DNA of 64,000 nucleotides from Pycnococcus provasolii (taxonomy: Eukaryota > Chlorophyta > Pseudoscourfieldiophyceae > Pseudoscourfieldiales), in contig CP150551.1 in NCBI GenBank assembly GCA_049487715.1, positions 806,001 through 870,000 on the forward strand, given 5' to 3'. Each line of letters opens with the position of its first letter. Position 1 is the first letter of the stretch. Both the position numbers and the translations under genes were made by a program. Below are positions 58,455 through 64,000 of the stretch, piece by piece. The notes beneath the pieces were generated by a model that saw nothing but the letters and a program-made list of their open reading frames with translations, was not told the origin of the DNA and did not search any database.

Positions 58455-61400
58455 ATGGCCAAAGGTTTAATCACGTGTTTTCACATGTTGGTTGGCTGCT
58501 TAGCTTCACGTCTTCGGCTGTCTCGTGAAGGTTCATCTATTTCTATGGGAGGAGGACGAAGAAGAATTCGAACTTCAACTTCAGACTTGTTTCGTTGCCT
58601 TGGTTTCACTTTGCTCCTGCTTGACGTTCTTGTCAAACCTGTGGCCGCGGATCCGTCTCAGTCCATATGCACGAACTCGGAACGAGTTGTCGCGCCAGGG
58701 CTAGCGACACCGAAGAAGTTGGAAGAAAGGTCATGCGCTGTCACAACCAACTCAATATGCGCATGGGTGGCCGCCTCGTTCCTAACGGAAAAAGTCGCGC
58801 GGGCGGTCACTGGCGCAAACACCCAACCGCTTGCGGGTGAGTTTAACGAGCAGTGGTTCGGAGCGTCGACACGGAGACGGGGTCTAGCAGCGGCTGATTC
58901 TGGCGTATCTCAACAGGAGTATACTACCAAGGGAGAATTTGTCACGCTGCTGTGCAGTAGTTCGGGCAACATTTGCACGTCGCCGAGCTATGCGGGGCAC
59001 GCCGACGAAAACGAGTCTTGGGAAGAACACTTCGAACATCAACTGGAACAGAGCAATAATGTGCAAGGCACGCTCTTGTCGGCCATGCGTGAGGTGAACA
59101 CCACGTTGGCGAAGACGATGCAGGAGAACATCGCCGCAGCACTCGAAGTGGCAGGCGAGGACGGCGCGTGGTTCTCCTCCCCGTTCCTTCTTTGCGGTAA
59201 TGCCGTGCAAGACTTCATTGCGGGCTCCAGCAGCAGGCAGAGTGATGGAAGCATCAAGCTGACAAGCTGCTTGACTGCACGGCCTGGTTCAAGCCTGCCT
59301 GGTTTTGACGTCGGCATAATGCTGTATGCGACATTTCACATCAGAGTTATTCCGCCTGAGAGCTTGCCCGAGGCGTTTCACGCGGTTCGTGCGAGGCTGC
59401 CAAGAGACGATCCAACTGGGAATCGGGCAGAGGGACTCGTTGCCATGTCATACTTTCTGGACGTTGAGGATGGCGAGGTACTGCCGTGTGATAGCAGGAT
59501 TGTTCTACCTTGCACCATAGCCAACGTGAAACTTCTTGCAAGCCGCATCAAGGCCGACTTCTTCTCTTGCGGCAGAGACGAACGATGCATCAACAGTGTG
59601 ATTGAGGGCGTGACAAGGTACACGCGGTACACCATTGGAAAAGAAATCACGCAGGATTATTTCTACGCATTCATCGTTGATGAGCAGGGCGACTTTATTG
59701 CACACGGCGCGAACTCTGCCTTGGTCGGGCGTAACTTGAACGATATAGGGTCTGAAGCAACAGACTTTCATGGCAGGCGCGCTTTCAATGCCATCCACAA
59801 AGCTTCAGTACGTGACGATGGCTTTGGATCGTACGCTACGTATCTGTGGCCTTCTGCCTCGTGTCAGAATAGCCTGACTGGTGGCACCTGCGAACCATTG
59901 GTGAAGAATGCATTGACTTTTTCCGTGCGCACGCTGCGAACGAAGCTAATCGTCGGTGTCGGTTCAAATCACATGCGCCCACCGTACCCGGTGAAAGATC
60001 CGAGTGCGCCCGCACTCGGATTTTGCTCGGATGCATACAGTTTGCCATGTGCAGATGAAGCAGCCCGGCGCCTCGTTTCTTACACTCAGAGTGCGCTCAG
60101 GAGCTCAAATTCTGGCAAGGTGTTTGCGGACATTACATCTGGTTCGTCAGAATACAAGGCAGGCAATTTCTACGTGTTTATCCTTGATTTCAAATCAGCA
60201 GAATTTTTAGCTCATGGTGCGGTCCCGCGCCTCGTCGAGGAAAAGGTGACGCTCATCAACGCCGCTTCGTCAGTTGGTTTACGACCTGATCAATTATCCG
60301 GGGACACGCTTTTCATGGATATGCAGGAAAGAGCCGAAATGGGAGGTGGGTACGTGGCTTATAACTGGACACACCCTGTGTACGCCGTCGTTCCCAAGAT
60401 TTCGTATATGTTAGGTTTTCGTATTTCGGATGGTGACTCGGCTTTGCGGGACGTCATCATAGGCTCTGGATTTTACCTCTCTGCTGCGCCACAGATTCCC
60501 CTCAAGGTGGGTCAAAAATCGTGCAGTCTCACAATGAACACGGCTTGCTCTCGAAGAATGGTCTTGTCTAAGGTAGGCTATACGCTCTCAACGTTTATCG
60601 ATGCGATGACGATTGGCAAGGAGGCTATGGCCAACACTATTCAAAATATGAACATGAACGAAATTGTGGACGAAAGAGTTATCATAAATTCGCAGAAAGA
60701 TTGGCCTGGTCGAGATTCACAGTGGGCAAACATTGGTGTTTCCTTGTTCCATCGCTTACAAGGAACGCTGATCGCATCAAACAAACCTTGCAAAGATGGC
60801 AACGGAACCTGGGGAATGCGCTACTCCGGGATGACCGAAGCATTTATCCTTAAAGCTGAGGGTCGCTATGATTCCGACAATAGTTATTCTCAAGAATCTC
60901 AAAAAGCAAGCGATGACGGTGGTGCTTTCTTTGAATGGGAAACGCCTCATGGAAACCGATGGGGATACATCTCTCAACTGGTATGCAGTCTAGACTTTTT
61001 GAGCTCTGGCGATTCCTGTGCATACTTAATTGTTGATGAAGCCAATTTGGGATGTGGCGATGGGTCGCGGGTGGTTGACGATATATGCATTCCGTGTCCA
61101 GCTGGTGAGTATCTCGACACCGATAAGTGCGTTCCTTGCGCCCCAGGTTCGTACAGTTCGCGTCCGGGAGAAAAGAAATGCACCTTATGCCGAGACCTTC
61201 CCGACGCGCAAAGGCGGTACCAGAATGCGACGGGTGCCACGAAGTGCGAGCTGTGTCCTGACAACACCATGCGTGATTTAACCGATTCAGCAACAAGCAT
61301 TGGCGAGTGTCACTGCGCGGAGGGATTTTATCAGCAAGATTTGCTTCCGAATGGCGCATTATGTTCGCCTTGTGAGGAAGGCGGCGTTTGCCCCGGTGCA

Positions 61401-64000
61401 TTGGAAAAAATAAACCTCGAACCATATCCACAGCCTGGATTCTGGGGGCAGCGTGGCTATCCAAGTGAGTTTCTTGAGTGCGAGCTTGGCGAGTTTGCAT
61501 GCAAAGGTGGCGAAAACTTCACATGTGCAGACGAGCGACATGGCACACTTTGTACGCTGTGCGGAAAAGGGTACTTCAAAGCGTACGCCACTGGATGGGA
61601 CGGTGGGCCCTCAGGCGAGGGTGCGTGCTTTAAATGTGCTGATGGTTTTATGCAGTGGATATATACGGCTTTGATGACCTCAGCTATTTTTGCAGTTTGG
61701 TTTGGGCTCAACGAGGTTCCCTACGAAGCTTTGAATGTGAGTCTGGAATTTATGCAAATCAGTGATATCATCGGCAAGTTTAGTCTCGAGTGGCCCGCTA
61801 CAATGGCCAGCTTTTGGCAAGTTCTCTCGCAAATTGTCAACTTCGATCCTGATATAGTCGTCATGTGGCAATGTCATATGCCATGGGATTTTAAAGACGG
61901 CTTTCTGCTTTTGATGGTATTGCCGTTTGTTAAGGTGACAGCACTTGCTTTCTTTCATCTTGCAAAATACATCTCCTTGTACCTCATAAGGACGGGTCGC
62001 ATTCAAAAATTTCCCAGAGGACTTTTAACAACTCAAAAGGAAATGGACGACAGCGACGACATATTAATCAATGAATTGATAGCCTTCCACCATATTCTTT
62101 ATCTGGCCCTTACGGAAAGAGCGTTTGACATCTTCGCCACCGCTCCACGTCCTGATGGTGTGGAATTTATCGAAGAGGCGCCATGGATTGGTGTGAATAG
62201 CAGCAGCTATGCTGGCCTTCAGATTCTTGGCAGCTTTGCCATTGCAGTTTACGTGATTGGCATGCCTGCGTTTTTTGCTTGGGTGCTCTTTTATGGAAAA
62301 GCCATGGACAAACTCTCTTCCCCCTCATACCTTGTGAGGTACGGTTTTTTGTATACGCGCTATGATGCCGAGTTTTACTTTTGGGAGCTGATTGTGATCT
62401 TAAGGCGCGTACTTCTTGTTGCAGTGCTCAAATTCATGGCAGACGACCCAATGCTTCAAGCTGCAGCGGGATTAATACTTTGTGGCTTGTTCTTGGCCAT
62501 GCAAGCGTATTCACGACCATATTCAATCTCCTATCTAGATAAACTTGAGTTTGCTGCATGTATGCTTAACATGTTTTACATTGTTGCAGGGCTCGTAGAG
62601 ACGTTCTCAACAAGCGCAGTCATGAAATTAATCTTTGAGATCACAATTACCATTGTCTTTTGTGCGGTTACAATTGCAATTATAAGTCTGTTATACTTGG
62701 AGCACAGCTATGAGACATCACGCAAGAACGCTGTACGTAAAACTTCTGAGCGATTTACCAAAATTCTTCTAGAAGAGATTGTACCAAGAGCTCCAGAAAC
62801 GATGGACATGGCAAAAGATCGCGTTCGCCGTGTTCTTGGCGCATCACGCGCTGCATTTCGGGTGCTCGATTCAAAGTGCGACGGCGTAGTGAGTCCCACT
62901 GAGTTCATGAAAAATTTTCCCATATTGTATGGTGAGCGAAAGGGGGGAAGGCAAATGCTGACTGATGATCAGGCGTATGCTCTGACAGACCTAATCGGAG
63001 GCGGAACAGTACATAAAGACATTGAAGTCGGTTTTGTTGAGGTACTGATTTTTCTTCTCCTAATTTGTTTGTTTTTGAGTGTTTGTTTTTTTTGTTTTTT
63101 TTTGCGCGTGTTTTATTCGTTTTCTGCTTCAGTGCGCTCTTTTCATATTTTTCACGGTGACAATGAATGCTAACCAAATACAACAATCAAAACCACATGA
63201 ACTTAATATAATTTTTCCATATTTTGAAAAACATATAGTCTGAGTTTCTCGTTCACATTGGCCACGAATTGATGCGAGCAAACGACGAGGTTGTAGACTC
63301 GCGGACAGGAGAGGAAAACGACGATGCAGGTGTAGCAAAGGATCTGCTTGCATTGGGATTATCTAAGACATTCGTGAGTGATGGTGTTGAGGCGTTCTCA
63401 AAGATCATTGGCGATATATCAGATTTCAAACAGTCATTTGCAGCCACACATGTCAATTTCGAGGTTGAACAATTCAACGCCGAAGATAACGTAAAACTCA
63501 TGACAGAGTCTCTGTTCGCTGAAATGCTCACCACATTGGACTCGTATGCCTTGGAAGCTTTGTTTTCACGCGATGTATCGAAAGCAGACGCTGTTGAGAT
63601 ACTTCGTCTTGAGTCCATCCTGGATACTGTCGTCGGGGATTCCGCTGAGGTGAGTGAATACGCTCACAACTCTAAAGCTGAGATTTATCGCGCTCTCATT
63701 GGGGCGCTGCCGTGTTTGCTTGAATACTTCAGCGATCCGGAGAAGAGTTCACATGAGGACTGTGCTGCAGTTGCTCGAATGATGGCCTTTGTTGAAGAGA
63801 ATCACGAATTGAATAATAATTATTCGAATCGATTTTCGGACATGATTTCGCCTTTCGATCTAGCTCCTCTGCTGGAATGGATCATTCGTAGCAGTGACGG
63901 AGATCGCTCTTCCTTTCTCTGGCTTGTCTCTGTGGTTGATGCTTGTCGAAATGATACTTCTACTTTGGACAGGCGGGTCAGTAGAAGTAGAAGTGTGTCG
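58455..64000 (+). CDS. Multipass receptor-like protein: Cache domains, GCC2/GCC3 Cys-rich region, EF-hand; 3' end outside window
   Basis: Large membrane protein from ATG 58455 (or 58545, which puts a standard signal peptide, LGFTLLLLDVLVKPVAA, near the N-terminus). The lumenal/extracellular part has at least two Cache-like sensor repeats (YFYAFIVDEQGDFIAHG about residue 400; YVFILDFKSAEFLAHG about 570). Cys-rich GCC2/GCC3-type modules follow (about 870-1075: CPAGEYLD, CAPGSYSS, CELCPDNT). Seven or so transmembrane helices come next, including FWELIVILRRVLLVAVLKFM, and then a cytosolic region with one EF-hand-like loop (DSKCDGVVSPTEF). A 197-nt intron (63042-63238) interrupts the cytosolic tail; translation resumes SEFLVHIGHELM and stays open to the window edge. 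Such architectures are known in algae but ligands are unknown. Confidence 0.82.
63042..63238 (+). other. Intron in the Cache-receptor gene
   Basis: GTACTG at the 5' end and CATATAG at the 3' end. The 197 bp are strongly T-rich, unlike the flanking exons, and reading through them gives a Phe/Leu-rich nonsense tail and a stop. Splicing keeps phase 0: ...GFVE joins SEFLV.... It is the only intron in the window I regard as clear. Confidence 0.88.

Overview
The window is nuclear DNA from a compact, intron-poor eukaryotic genome, most likely a unicellular green alga of prasinophyte type. The lineage call is an inference from several signs. There is a fused PabA-PabB aminodeoxychorismate synthase with an apparent plastid-type leader, a plastid-type 3-isopropylmalate dehydrogenase, and a plant-style EMSY-like protein (ENT plus Tudor/Agenet). 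DHAR-like glutathione-transferase domains are present. The pentamer TGTAA, the chlorophyte-type polyadenylation signal, lies within about 100 nt after about half of the stop codons. Genes sit on both strands, mostly as single long exons 50-1300 bp apart. I see no rRNA, tRNA, CRISPR array or transposon.

Layout, left to right. 1-3029 (-): aminodeoxychorismate synthase, cut by the left edge. 3352-4101 (+): orphan. 4587-8269 (-): XPG/Rad2 repair nuclease whose frame is broken by an 11-bp tandem duplication. 8715-9845 (+): BUB3. 10057-14414: three orphans. 14469-17378 (-): glucosidase II alpha. 17851-18927 (-): bZIP factor. 19417-20646 (+): LeuB. 20702-21496 (-): NECAP. 22148-28114 (+): a giant fusion of an inward-rectifier-type K+ channel with four DHAR/CLIC-like domains. 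28280-29605 (-): proteasome Rpt2. 30097-30942 (+): EMSY-like. 31119-32414 (-): SAP-KH protein in shifted frames. 33128-35398 (+): TrmA/RlmD-type RNA methyltransferase. 35874-36326 (+): ubiquitin-eS31. 36673-38178 (-): heat shock factor. 39388-40167 (+): zinc-cluster orphan. 41456-43219 (+): polyQ winged-helix protein. 43447-45741 (-): MRS2/CorA Mg2+ transporter. 46127-48367 (-): repeat-built coiled-coil protein. 48701-51829 (+): MYND protein. 51940-53472 (+): KIAA0930/DUF2045 family. 53859-54773 (+): NlpC/P60-like enzyme. 55131-55817 (+): organellar uS15. 55885-57270 (-): SFI1-like protein. 58455 to the right edge (+): Cache/GCC2-GCC3 membrane receptor with one clear intron.

There are no operons or a shared pathway; this is ordinary housekeeping gene order with several unusual genes in it. 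The outstanding item is the K+ channel-(DHAR-like)4 fusion, which suggests a redox- or glutathione-gated channel and whose copies 1, 2 and 4 are almost identical in DNA. Other points of interest are TTAGGG repeats that read in the same direction as the downstream gene in several promoters, a TACTGTA/TACAGTA heptamer concentrated in intergenic DNA, a degraded zinc knuckle in eS31, and frame disruptions at short repeats in two genes.
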